From Carallia brachiata (taxonomy: Eukaryota > Streptophyta > Magnoliopsida > Malpighiales > Rhizophoraceae), in assembly GCA_021464245.1 (NCBI GenBank), contig JADCRB010000035.1, positions 2,166,469-2,230,468 of the forward strand: DNA of 64,000 nt. The letters are read 5' to 3'. This document shows, one piece after another, positions 25,419 through 38,000 of the stretch; the first letter of the stretch is position 1; each line of letters begins with the position of its first letter. The notes below the pieces were generated by a model, which was not told the DNA's origin, did not search any database, and saw only the letters and a list, made by a program, of their open reading frames with translations. The translations under genes and the position numbers were made by a program.

Positions 25419-25914
25419 TTTTTTTTTTTTTTTTGGTTAAAAAGTGGGAAGAATCCCGTTAGTGAGCAATCATCCTGGGGAAACTGACCCCCTAACATCC
25501 TCCATCAAAACACGTTGGAGATCAGCAGGGGTTGATCCAAAAAACAAAAACCAAAAGGATGGTCAATAGCAAAAGAAACCAACCAGTCCGCTGCCCTATT
25601 AGCCTCTCTCTATACATGGACCAATCTAACAGCCCAAGGTCGCTGGAGCAACTCCCTGCAATCCCTAAGCAAATTGGCCTGAGGGTGTGAAGAAGGAACA
25701 CCACGTTGAACCAAAGCCAAAGCAGCCGTTGAGTCAACTTCGACAACCACTTTACGAAATCCCAATGTTCACGCACAAGAGACCCCATGAAAAATCCCCC
25801 AGATTTCTGCCCCAAGGGCTGTTGCACTACCAATATTGCAGTGGAACCCCCCAATCCAGTCTCCATTACTGTCCCGAAAAAGACCACCCGCCCCAGCAAG
25901 CCCCGGATGACCTG
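25419..25914 (-). mobile_element. 5'-truncated non-LTR retrotransposon end (RNase H)
   Basis: Read on the minus strand, the DNA encodes parts of an RNase H domain typical of plant L1-type LINEs: GLAGAGGLFRD, DWIGGF, then VHVYREANRAADWL near 25570-25620. Frameshifts break the frame. The 3' end is a poly(A) (T run at 25419-25434 on the plus strand). A perfect 9-base direct repeat AACTAATTC flanks it (25410-25418 and 25915-25923). The copy is dead and severely 5'-truncated. Confidence 0.85.
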
Positions 25915-25923
25915 AACTAATTC

Positions 25924-28261
25924 AATTTGTCTTATGATTTGCCCGTCTGAGGCAGTCGATCCAGTTTTGATTTCTCAGTTTCAGGCCCAACTGGTAATAG
26001 TTGTCCATGCCCTATTGGCCTCTTTGCAGCTCTCATTGTAAGCATTTGAATGAGATATGCCCAACCCTTGACCCAAAAAAAAAAAAAAAAAAAGGATAAA
26101 CCTCACTCTCATTGTCCAAAGACGATGTTCTAGGTGATCCAAATCACTCAGGATGCGTTTGGAACACAAACCAAGTAATATAGGATGAGATAACTTAAGA
26201 TAGTAAATAATTGGTTAGACCACTAACTTATAATGTTTTTGGATAGGATCAAAATAAGACAAGAATACTAATCTATTCCATATTTAGATGAAATGCAACA
26301 AAACAGTATAATAACATTTTTCTTTTAGAAAACTGGCTTATGGTCTCTTATTTGGCTCGCGATCATCAGATGCTATTATTCCTACTGATAAAAAAAAAAA
26401 AACTAACCACAATAGTATAAATTTTCTATCAATTGACAATGACATGCATTTGATAATAATGTGCATTTCATCGACAAAATCATCAAATAAAGTAGGTCAA
26501 GTGAAGGAGGCCATACCCCTTTTCCGTTTCCTTTATAGCATGGAGTATCATGTTCCTAAGTATCAAAAAATTAAACCAAAAAAAGAAAAAAACATTATGA
26601 CTTGTCTATTACCGTATATAGGAAGGTCCCAAATTTCACTTGTTGGAAACATCCAAATTTCAAAATTGGAAGGTAGGTGTTGTTTATATGTTGGGCCTTA
26701 AGTTTTGCACTTCTCAATGCGAAAAGGAGGTTAAATGGGCCCAATATCCACGGTAGGTGCAATCGAAGCCTAGATGATTTTAGCTTAGGTTGGTAGTAAA
26801 CAGTAAACGCTGCTATATCCTGGAGCGAAATTTGTTTAAATGGTGTCACAAATCCGACACAAAAAGCAAAATTTCAAAAAAGGAAACTGCTGCTTTTTTC
26901 ACCATGATGGAATTCGGATCCAAGATACATCAGTTCTTCAAATAATGTAATTAAGACGAATTTCAGACTTTTTTCTTGGGAGGTAAAAAAACGCGAACTG
27001 CACCGACATTATTTTTCAAGCTGTCCATGTGATAAATCCTTGAGCTCATGCTAGTGCATGCAAAAATGTGGATGAAGGATGATTAATGATTAAGGTTATG
27101 CACCGTCCAAAGTAATAACTTGGATGATAATTCAATATATTTTCATTCAGTTGATCTAAATTTAAGTTTGACTTTCCACTCCTATAATTTTTTAACAAAA
27201 ATTTTGAATATTTTTATCACTAAATTTAAAAGATTTGTTAACGGCCAATATTGAATCTAAAATTTAGTAATTGCTAAAATGAATTGTAGCGTAGTCCACT
27301 TTGGCCAATTAATATTTGGGTGGCGAGAAGTTGTAAAAAGATTTCAACGGATTATCTTAAATACTTGAATAGTCATGATGTACTTTTGTTTAAGGAAAAA
27401 AAAAAACTAAGGTTATGCATCATCATGACATCATATGCAATGAACTTCGTGGTCCCTATGACTCAGTGTATTTCCTGGTGTTGTTCTGGTGTACTTGGCA
27501 AGCATACCCAACTGGAAGAACAATCATTGTCCAGACCATGACAATTTTCTGCCGTTGAATTGAACAAATCGAGACACTGAGCACTTAAAATTTGCTATTC
27601 TAATTTCGTGCCAAAGCCTCGTAGTTTTCCACATTAGTTGAACTCAAGTGGTCAGGTCATGGATAGCTTTTGCAAGAGATTGATCCTGACAGAACTTGTT
27701 TGGCTACAGAGAGCCGGTAGGCAGCATGCTTTTCCCTTGATCCTTTGTGTATATATATGTTTTTGAGGAGTTGCCAAACAGCCACTGGCAAACCAGTGCG
27801 CACGAGGAAGGGGCGCCTAACGCGAAAAGAATATTAGGATGTGTGCATGACACATAACAATGCTACACACACGGCTTCAGGATGAGAAAGGTTAATATTC
27901 TTAATATCATTTTTTTAAGATTGAGAGAAAATATTAGGATCTTTATTTCAATAATCAGTTATACAGTAAATATATATGAAACCTGTTTACCAGTGAATCT
28001 CTTCAATGACATCTGATTAAGGAGAACCGTAACTTCCTAAATGAAAATAATTTCTTATAAAAGAGCCGTGAAATTTATAAAAATGAAGAAAGTTATAGTA
28101 TATTGTATATATGTGTATAGCTCAATCATGCAATAAAAACAAAGATTTTCAAAAAATAGCATAATTAGTTCAGACTGCCGGCAGTCATATTTTAAGAGCA
28201 ATAATGACAAAGACATATATAAAGTAAGAGTCCCATTGCTTGGTAAGAAAAAAAATTACTC
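25924..28261. other. AT-rich spacer
   Basis: No gene is supported. A 19-base A run near 26072-26090 follows CCTTGACCC, resembling the LINE 3' end at 42285, so another retroposon 3' end may lie here. The small open frames at 26444-26701 and 27320-27541 match nothing I recognise. Confidence 0.45.
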
Positions 28262-28430
28262 AAAGATTTGTTTGTAATATAACAAATAAAGAATATCTTA
28301 TAATCACATTTATAAAATATACAGTCAAAATAATAAGAAAAAATTATTTTTTTATTCTATATTTTATCATTATTATTATACAAAATATAACAATTATTAT
28401 ATTACAATAATAATTAGAACAACAATTTTC
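28262..28430. mobile_element. AT-rich MITE-like repeat, copy 2
   Basis: Related to 21541-21735, with the same ordered AT-rich blocks. It has no coding capacity, and its termini cannot be fixed. Confidence 0.4.
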
Positions 28431-28814
28431 AAGCCATTAACATTTATCGGTGAAGTAATAATGAATTGATTATTAGGCACGCATCAAAAACTGAAAAGTT
28501 GCACATGATCCTAACAGTAATAGCCGGCTCAAATACATAAACTTAGTAATTTTAGAGATACACGATCACCTCTCTAATTTCAGTGTCACTTATCTTTTCG
28601 GTAAAATAAAATTATTGGTAAAAAGGATGGATGTTAGTTGACTAAGATTTCTCTGTGAATCGAGCTTTATAGGACTTGTCTAACTATATATTGCTTTAGT
28701 GATTATCAGTAATAGTAATTGATAATTTATTGGCAAAGAAAATTGAGGATTTGTTATTTTTATCATAATAAATTTATGATACAAAAGAAAAATCATGCAA
28801 CAACTTCGACACAA

Positions 28815-29950
28815 TGATTTCAAAATTGAATCGGACTAGTCGATTTGATTAAAAGAACCAAGAATCGGACCCCTAATTTGGTTTGGTTCATAGCTTGAAA
28901 CTAAGTAGATTAAGAATCGACTGGTTTTCAGTAAATCGGGCCAGTTCAACTCAGAACCAAAGAACCGGTCCCAATTCATCTGGTTCGATTAGCTGGTTTA
29001 TTGTCCAAATAATTTGTCAAAAATTCAAACAAGAGTAAGCCTATGAGGGAATCGAACACACCACATCAAAATTGACCGCAGTGACTACTTGCAACTACTA
29101 TACCAGTTGCTTTTAATCAATTTTGGGCAAATAAAATATATATAGTAGAAGTTTTGTTTCTCTTTTTAGAAATTAACTTCTTCATATATAACGTTATGAC
29201 TTAAATCATATATAACTTTAATCTAAAAAAAATTATTACTTAAAAAAGGAAATAATTTTTTAATTTTAAATATTTTCTTAAGTTAAAATATTTTTTTCTC
29301 TTTGAAAAGGCACCAAAAATTACTTTAAATAAAAATAAACCATTTTAATATGCTAAATAATTAAGTTTTTTTTTTACATAAATTAGTTACTTCCACTAGT
29401 TGATTACATTAAATATTTGTTGATTTTATCATAAATTAAATTATAAATTACATATAATTGAATGCATCAAATACAATTTAGACTCTTTATTTATTAACAA
29501 ATCTTTAAGAATTATAATACATAAATTAGTTTAATATGAAAATATATAAATTTGAATGTACTTTGTTTTTAATTTATTTGAGTTAAATTATTTGTCTATA
29601 TCAATACATTATATTAATAAATTTTAACATATACTAAATTATATTAAACTATTTTACACTTAATTATCTATATGTGTACAATATATTTCTTCATTTTTTA
29701 ATATTATTATTTGTTAAATTATAGATCACCTGTGATTAAGTTTCTAACATATAGTTTTATAATATATAAAGTACTTATTTTTATATATTATCACATATTA
29801 TATTAAATTTTTTATATATTTAATATTAAATACTGATTTTAATGATTCAATTACGGTTAAAGTGGTTGACTTGGATAAACCTTGACCCTCTTAACTTTTC
29901 AGTTTAATCATTGGTTCGGTTCATAAAACCTTGCTTCCATAACATTTGGG
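28815..29950. mobile_element. CCGGTT-rich non-autonomous element, long copy
   Basis: The left end is rich in GGTTCGATTAG, AACCGGTCCC and GGTTTGGTTC phrases. The right end has CATTGGTTCGGTTCATAAAACC. The core is very AT-rich. The TTATATATTTAATATTAAATAC block near 29813 recurs near 59646 in the same relative position, which ties it to the 59116-59767 element. Boundaries are approximate, and it encodes no protein. Confidence 0.55.
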
Positions 29951-30054
29951 ATTACATGAGGTGGAATTATGAAAGACAAAGCTAAGCAATAATTCGTGTG
30001 AACTCCTGAGTCTTCTGTAGCACAACTAAAATGTATCTATGTAGAGCTAAAGGA

Positions 30055-31413
30055 CAATCAGATAATTCTTATAAGTGCATAGGACCAACCGTAATAATAA
30101 TAACCTAGAAAGTATTCTAGGTATCGAACTCATAGGGAACAGAATTAATTCATATTTGTGAAACTAATTAAACTAAAATAAATTAAAATAAAAATTAAAC
30201 TAATTAATTAAAGCTGAAATTATTGATTGAATTGAATATTAAATTAAAAAATAAATAAAATCAACTAACTAATGAAATCAAAATAATTAAAAATAGCAAA
30301 CGAGTTAAAACTATGGTCTCTTAATTTGGGAAGAGACTAGGGGTCAAGATTTCAACTAACAGTGGGCAAACTACATTAGTATTTTATGGGTTTCGTGATT
30401 TGAACGTTGTTTTCACTATAATGGCATTTACTTTCTCCTAAGTAACTAATTTTACCTAACCTACTCGCGGTCTTCTCTCGAAATCACACAAAAATAGATT
30501 AAGCCCATTAAGTTTAGAGAACTCATTGGCATCATACAAATCTCTCATTTCTCAATATCAAAATTTGCATATTCATCTACCTAGTACACGGTTAGTATCT
30601 CATCTTCTGAAATTTTGACACAATCCAAAGATTTACTTTTACAGTGATCAGACATAAAAGTAACAATTAACCTAAAGTAAATAAATAAAATCTAAGTCTT
30701 CAACAAATAATAATAATAATCCAAAAATAAGAAATCATCAATGAAAATTAAGTGATTTAATTCCCCAGGTTAGGCTACATTCTTTACCCTAATTTGGAGT
30801 TTAGTAATCTATGTTAAAAACCAAAAGAACAAAAGTTAAAAATATAAACAAAGTCATAAGAACAAGAAAAATGAAAAAAACTCCCTTTAGAAGCCCAAAA
30901 ATCTGAAACTTTAGTCGCTGTTCTCAATTCTCTTCTACTTTCTCTATCATTTTATTCTCTTTTCGGCTTTATTTTGCTCAAAAAAACCTCCTTAACTTTT
31001 GCCCTCGTTTTATATTTATATTGATAAAAGGTTGAAGGTAAAAGACTTAAAATTTACAAGTCCGAGTGAAATAAGGATTCTAAAATTCTAGATAGTTTTG
31101 ACCTTTTGATTTACGGCCCAATTTTGAATCTCTTTCAGGCAGAATCTGAATTTGGTCAAAACAGCAAAGTTATAACTCCATCTTTTAGTTTCGATTCGGC
31201 TTAAGAATCTCATAAGTCTGACTTGTGTAGAGGAAGTTATAACCCAAATAAAACCAAACCAAAGCTTGATTACTTCATTTTGCATCCATTTGACTTACAA
31301 AACATAAATAGCAAATAGAGGTAAAATCTATTGATAAATACAATATTTGCATTAATAAATATTAAATTAAATAAAAAATTGTACATAATATCTATGTAAA
31401 TATTAGATTATTA
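30055..31413 (-). repeat. 3' LTR of the 30-35 kb element
   Basis: This is the left copy of the long terminal repeat, about 1.36 kb. Its outer ends have mutated from TG/CA (CAATCAG at the left, GATTATTA at the right). It keeps AATAATAATAACCT and GGAACAGAATTAATTC near its left end, shared with 33428-35043. Confidence 0.85.
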
Positions 31414-32518
31414 AGTTCTCTCACACTTGAACTATTGCTTATCCTCAAGTAATTACACACTAAAAAGATCACATGACCTTCACCAAAACTTTATTCAAAT
31501 CGAATTTTCGAAACAGTGCCTCATTAACATAATATAAGATCGATCTAAAAGTATCTCTCAACACTCTACTAATCAAATGTAATCAATGACATTTTTATTT
31601 CCCACAAAACAAGTTTTAAATTGATTAATCGTATGCAAGAAATCTCTATTGATTGATGATAACATTTAGTGACCCTTATGTAGAAAATAAGTACACACAC
31701 TCATTTAAAGTCTAAGAATAAAAATCATTCTCTCTTACAAACAAAACAATAACGAGGATCAATTTATTTCAATTTTTTCGGTTCAATTTTTATATTAAAG
31801 GTTGTAATATTCTTCTCTAAACACTGACATATTTTTTACATGAATATTATCACTTGTGCTGTCGGTACCTAGTTACTACTTCATACCTAGATATTTAGAG
31901 TGCTTTGCATATTCATAATTTAAACTACCTTTTGATGTGAAAATAAAAAATTGTAATGCCAACCCCTAGTTACTCAGCAACTCAAAACAGTTGGGTAGGT
32001 TGATTAACAATTTTGAGCTTTTTTTTTTATTTTATTGTTAATGCTAAATCATATCCCTAAAATTTGATAAACAAGATAAGATAATGTTTGTTCAAATGCT
32101 TTAAATGAATGTATATAATTAAAAACTACACAAAAATCTCTAAAGGCTAGTATCTCTCTTTAAAAGATCATCACACAACTTTAAGGATTTATTATGAAAC
32201 AAAATTTTTAGGTGGATAACAAGTTTACTGTTAATCATCATGACTAGCTAATGTCAAATAACACCTAAAAACCAACATTGCATGCACTAGTACTGTCATC
32301 GGCTTTTAAAAAATTAACTCAAATAGAGTTCAAGTGAAATTTATGCAAGCACACATGCACATGTCAAACATTAAAGCTCAAAAATTTAAAAGTTTAAACT
32401 AAACCCCCCCCCCCCCACACTTATCCAATATTTTTCCCAATGTTGCAAAAAAAATAAAAACACAATGGAAAAGAAAACAAAAGGATGAAACTGTTCTATT
32501 CTCTACAAAAGACTGGGG

Positions 32519-32785
32519 AATTAAAGAGCAAAATATGCTGATTCTATAAAATGGAGGGCGAACCTTTTCATGAGGCATGAGAAAAGTACAAAATATTGCT
32601 CATGCAGTGCCCACATCATCAGTTCCCAACGTTATTGCAGATACAATTTTTCTATGATGGGTTGAATGCTACTTCTTAGATGTTATTTGATACAGCCATA
32701 GGGGGTTATATCAGTGATAAAACTGTTGATGAAGATTATGGTATATATGAGGTGCTAAACAATAATTCTTAGCAAAAAGCAATTA
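32519..32785 (+). pseudogene. Middle part of gag, inverted within the element
   Basis: The plus strand encodes gag-typical phrases: EGEPFHEA followed by EKYK, CPHH, FFYDGLNATS, then DTAIGGYISDKTVDE. These match the middle of plant gypsy Gag proteins, which usually read FHEAWERYKDLL then CPHH and FYNGL. The preceding gag segment (33310-32790) is on the minus strand, so this part is inverted relative to its neighbour. It carries stops and is non-functional. Confidence 0.8.
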
Positions 32786-32789
32786 GAGG

Positions 32790-33310
32790 AAGAAGAACAC
32801 CAAACTTATTATAGACTTGCTCTTAAGTAGTGAGTGATGCTTCAGACAAGTTAATCAGCCAGGTCTTAACTCTATTTCATGGTGTAAGGAAAACATCGCA
32901 TCCTCAATTCATCTTTCTGGCAGTCCTGTAAAAGAAAAGTCTGAACCATACTGTAGAACCTTAATGAGGGTTAAGGGGTCTTTATTAGGTAGCCCATTAA
33001 TGGATGGTAACATATTGAAGTGGATGGTCTTCAACTCATAATTGTAAGCGTTTGTGCTTAACTGAATACCGTAAGAATTTACACCAATGATAGGCCTCTA
33101 AATATCTTTTATGTTCATTCTGGCTTGAGCATTGGCACTCACAATACCTGCTTGGTGCTTATTATTGCCATTCATCAGCAACGGATTGTTATCCACAACC
33201 CATTGATAAGTCATCTTAGCTCTTTTTTGTGCCTGATTCTCACGACAAATCCTTTTTATCTTTGGATTTAACGGAAGTAAACCGACACTCTTCGATCTTC
33301 GCAGGTGCAT
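32790..33310 (-). pseudogene. N-terminal gag remnant of the LTR element
   Basis: Minus-strand reading shows LNPKIKRICRENQAQKR, like the LNPEIERT opening of plant gypsy Gag. It continues with YNYELKTIHFNMLP, INGLPNKDP, then RMKCFPYTMK-like and ITTW-like phrases separated by stops and frameshifts. The order is correct for Gag up to about 32790, where the reading switches strand. Confidence 0.75.
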
Positions 33311-34102
33311 ACACTACCTAAATACACTAAAAATTAAATAAAAATTAAACAAAGCAGAAATAAAAATAAAAATAAAATAGCACAAATCAAAATTAAAACT
33401 CTGTTCTTTAGCAATTTGCCAAAAATTTGATCGGATAATTCCTGCAAATGCATAGGGCCAATAGTAATAATAATAACCTGACAAGTATTCCAAAATTCGA
33501 ACCCACAAGGAACGAAATTAATTCAAATTTGTGATATTAATTAAACTAAACTAAACTAATATAGAAATTAAACTAATTAATTGAAACTGAAATTTAACTG
33601 AAATTATTGATTGAATAAAATTAAATTGAAAAATAAATAAGATCAACTAACTAACGAAATCAAAATAAGTTAAAATTAGCAAATGAATTAAAACTGAGGT
33701 GTCTTAACTTGAGAAGAGACTAGGGCTCAGGCTTTCACATAACAGGGGGCAAACTACATTAGTATTTTATAAATTTCGTGATTTGAATGTCGTTTCCACT
33801 ATAATAGCTTTTGCTCTCTTTAGAGTAACTAGGTCGTATTTAACCTAATCACGATCTTCTAAAAAATCACACGAAAATAGATTAAGCCATTAAAATTAGA
33901 GAACTCATTAGTATGATATAAATTTCTCATCTTCTGATATCTAAATTTGCATGCTCGTCTACCTAGTGCACGATTAGTATCTCATCTTCTGAAATTTTGA
34001 CACAACTTAAGGATTTACTTCTATGGTGATCAGACATAAAAGTAACAATTAACTTAAAATAGATAAATCAAATTCAAGTCTTTAACAGATAATAATAATA
34101 AT

Positions 34103-34104
<2 letters not shown>

Positions 34105-34153
<49 letters not shown>
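34105..34153. repeat. (AT)n microsatellite in the 5' LTR
   Basis: About 24 uninterrupted AT units where the other LTR has only AATAATAATAATCC, so the expansion arose after insertion. Confidence 0.95.
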
Positions 34154-34154
<1 letters not shown>

Positions 34155-34293
34155 CTATTAATGAAAACTAAATAATTTAACCTCCCAAGTTAGGTTACAT
34201 CATTTCTCTTAACTTGAGGTTTAGCAATCTATGCTAAAAACTAAAAGAACGAAAGCTAAAAATATAAACAAAGTCATAAGAACAAGAAAAGAT

Positions 34294-34460
34294 AAGAGTT
34301 TCCACATTTCTGTAAAATACATACACGAATCGTTTCTGTTTAGAAATGAAATATTACAAATGTTCTTAACACTGCTTGCTCCCATTAAACCATCTGTATC
34401 TATATGTATTAGGATCCCAATTCATGAATCTTTCAATTTGAGATTAAAAAAAAAAAAAAA
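34294..34460 (+). mobile_element. Short polyadenylated retroposed insert in the 5' LTR
   Basis: Comparing the two LTRs shows about 165 extra bases here. The insert ends in a 15-base A run (34446-34460) and is flanked by AAAAGAT at 34287-34293 and 34457-34463. It has no visible pol III boxes. It could be a 5'-truncated LINE tail or a fragment of a processed transcript. Confidence 0.6.
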
Positions 34461-35043
34461 GATCCAACCACTGTTTAGAAGCCTGAAAATCCAAAACTCT
34501 AGTCGCTGTCTTTAATTCTCTTCCACTTTCTCTCTCTTCTCCTCTTCTCCTCTTTTCAGCTTTGTTTTACTCCAAAAGAACCGCATTAGCTTTTGCCCAC
34601 GTTTTGTATTTATACCTATAAAAGAGTTGTAGGTAAAAGAACTAAAAATACTAGTCGGAGCGAAATAAGGATTCTAAAATTCTGGATAGTTTTGACCCTT
34701 TAATTTATGGCCTGATTTCGACCCTCTTCTAGGTAGCATTTGAATTCGGTCAAAATAGAAAAGTTGTAGCTCCATCTTTTAGCTTCCATTTGGCTTAAGA
34801 ATTGTGTAATTCTGACTTATGTAGAGAAGTTATGGCTTAAGAATTAAACCATGGACAAAGTTATAAAATCTGCCTAAATAGGACTAAACTAACGTCCGAT
34901 TACTTCTTTTTGCATCTATTTGACTTACAAAACATAAATAGCAAATAGAATTAGAATCTGTTGATAAACACAATATTTATACAAATAAATATCAAATTAA
35001 ATATAAAATTACACATAATATTTATGCAAATATTTAACCATCA

Positions 35044-38000
35044 TTGAGTTTTGAGATTTGAGACAACTAGCTGTTATTTTTTATTGTTTTCTTTTTTTTT
35101 TATGTGTTTTTAATTTTTATTCACTCTCATGTTTCTTTATGCAGTTCTAAAGCCTAAGCATCAAAACAAATTTGAAGCATTCACAAATATGATCTTGAAA
35201 CGAGATCATACACATAAACATCATTCGACATTAGACCATTTCAAGGGATTATTATGCCCATTCATTAACAATATATATGCCTCATATTGGACATATTTCT
35301 CTCACTTCCCTCTAAGACTACTACACTAAATCATATTGTAATCCTTATCATTAATTGTACCGTGCATTAAACTAATACAAATATGTCACCAACAATCAAT
35401 TAAAAATAGTAATGATCACAAACTTGCCTAATACTAAACTTCTCATGCTTGAGGCACTCAAAAGAGACAAAAAAAAAAAAATCTTCACTTGATGACCTAA
35501 ATTGAAAAATATTATGCATCGTGTGGATTAAGAATATATATATACACACCCGCGCACACTTCAAAAGAAGGAAAAGACTAATTTCCCACAACTTATACAT
35601 TAGTAATCAGTAATTATGTGGCAACCAATCCATGTTGTAGAAGAAAAAGGTGGATAAATTAGTTTTGATATATTAGATTAACAAATTGTCTTGGAAATCA
35701 AATTTAGTAAAGTTACAACTAGATCGTGTTGATCGCATAACCTAAAGCTCCGCCAGCTGTAGGAGATTATCTTTCCTTGACAAATGGCAAGCGATGTTGG
35801 GAATCCTTTTCATACACGTGACACGGAAAACAACCTCATATATGGGACATGTGCAATGCAGGAGCGAAAAGGAGAAAGAAAACTGTCCCCATAATGGCTT
35901 TGGGTCCCTCTAAACAGACGGAGGATTTAGATAAGTGGGTAGCTAGGGGTGAGTTCCATCTTTTTTTTTATTATTTTTTTTATAAAATTTATAATGTACT
36001 AGATTGTGTGCACGTTTTACTTTAAAAAAAAAATAGGATGTTAAAAATTTTGTACTTAAAATTTTATCTAAATGTAACGAGTTTTCGAATTTTTACAATC
36101 ATTGGAGTAAAAAACAAAATTTTGAAGTTTTCGAATTTTTGTACTCTGTATATTAAAAAAAACAAAGTGCGTCTTATTATTATTATTTTTTTTACAAAAA
36201 TTATCACGATAATTGCAAAAAAATCGATGTCTAATTGCATTTGAGTAAAATTTCAAGTGCAAAATTCTCTAGTACTGTAATGACACTCTTTTACTTTACC
36301 TAGTGCACATTTTAACTCAACTATATGCATACGATATTTTTTTTTTCAAATAATAAAAAAAAAATCTATAGGCCTTAGCATCCGCCTCTTCCCTTGTCTC
36401 CCATAGGACCCATAGCCGTCTCTTATTTTTTTCCAGTAACTTTTTAAAACAAGGCTGGTTATAGCATTCATTATGTGTGGCCGCTGGTGACAGCATGCAA
36501 TGCTTCTGTATCTCTAGGCCCTCAGATTTGCATATACGTAGTCCGCAAACCGTCGACCTGATGCATCAGACGCTGTTGATCATGTAGAGCAGCCAATACA
36601 TGAAGGGGTAACCAGCTAGCATCATTTCCCAATTTTGGAACATCCGTTGTCATAGACTATATCCAAGATGGGGCTACATCGAAGATGGGGCTATGGTTTT
36701 GCACTAAAGAGCTTCATGCCAAGTGGCATTTTCCTTTTAATAAATTAGATAGCAAAGTCTTGCACTGACAGCAAGGCCAACGAAGTCGAAGACAAAAAAC
36801 AATTTGGCGCTTGTCATTTCAATGGAGGACACAAAGTACTTTTTGTTTTTTGAGCACTTTAATTATACACGGACGTTTCCGCTGCTCTTCCAATTATTGA
36901 GTTGGTCAATTTGTTTTGGGCCATATAATTAAAGGATTAATGTCCAAAAAAAAAATTGTGAATTTTTTGATTTATTTTAAATTTATTATGAATTGTTATT
37001 TTTTTAAATATATCATAAAATTTTCAATTAATTACAAGTTTATTATGTCATCATTCTATAGTTATAAATTTCGTATTTATTTCTAAAATTTTAGAATTAA
37101 ATCTCTATTTTTAATTTAAAAATAAAAAGTTAATGATTTTCTGGAGAAATTTAAGATTAAAATTTTAAAAATAAATAATAAATTTGTTACTGTAGAATGA
37201 CGAGATAATAGATTTGAAACTAATTAAAAAGTTCGTGATATATTCTAAAAAAATAAAAATTTATGATAAATTTGAGAAAAACTAAAAAGTTTATAGGTTT
37301 TTTTAGAGATTAACCCCATAATTAAAGGGGATCGCACTTTTCCCATGTGTTTTTATTTTATTTTTCTCCAAAACAATGGGCTCAAGAGTCAAATGCGCGA
37401 GGAGGAAGAAGGAGAAGACAAACTGGCGGGGTAATGGGCATAAGTGTTTCTTTTTTCTTTTTTTCTTTTTTTGATTATTCATTTTGTATTTCTTTATTTC
37501 AGAATCTAGACAGATGGTATGTTATGCTCAAGATTTCCAATGCGAATTGTGGATGACACTGCAATTGCGGTTGTGAAATTACAATATAAACTTGAGTTAT
37601 TATATGTAAAACACTATTACATGACTTATTTTTAGAGAGATATAATTGAATATAAAATTAATTTAATAATATCTAATAATTTTTATTTTTAAAATTCAAT
37701 CATTTAATAACTTATTTCACTGTATCTACACAAATTCTTAAAATATGAGTCACTTAGTGATTATCTCTTACTCATGGGAATCGGCCACTTGAGCATAATT
37801 AATTGCCCAGTACTTTTGGCACCTACCATCCATTACCATTTTGCACAGCACATCTGCCTTATAGCTGCGTATTATTTGGCTCCATGGCCATTTTGGTCAC
37901 TTAGTTATTCTTTATACCTCATTTGACGATGCAAAGGGTCCCTGTTCATTTGCTTACATGTTGTGGGACAAAAATTTGTGTGGGTTCTAGCATGCAATGT

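Larger units (their letters stand above)
30055..35043 (-). mobile_element. Non-autonomous LTR retrotransposon (Ty3-gypsy, LARD-like)
   Basis: Two long direct repeats, 30055-31413 and 33428-35043, share continuous similarity of about 85 percent by eye and enclose about 2 kb. The right copy begins TGATCGG and ends CCATCA, the expected LTR ends. A gag remnant beside the right repeat reads leftward, so the element lies on the minus strand with its 5' LTR on the right. Next to that LTR a decayed primer-binding site (about 33404-33421) resembles the tRNA-Asp type. A purine-rich AAGTGTGAGAGAACT precedes the left LTR. No protease, RT or integrase is recognisable, so mobility would have required helper proteins. 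The LTR divergence suggests an old insertion, and no target duplication survives. Confidence 0.85.
33428..35043 (-). repeat. 5' LTR of the 30-35 kb element
   Basis: Right copy of the LTR, 1.6 kb, with TGATCGG and CCATCA ends. It is longer than the left copy because it holds an AT dinucleotide run (34105-34153) and an extra polyadenylated insert (34294-34460) absent from the left LTR. Confidence 0.85.

Noticed and set aside
26030..26115. LINE 3' end with CTCTCATTGT duplication
   Set aside because: The second copy lies about 15 bases beyond the A run rather than next to it, so the pair is probably coincidental.
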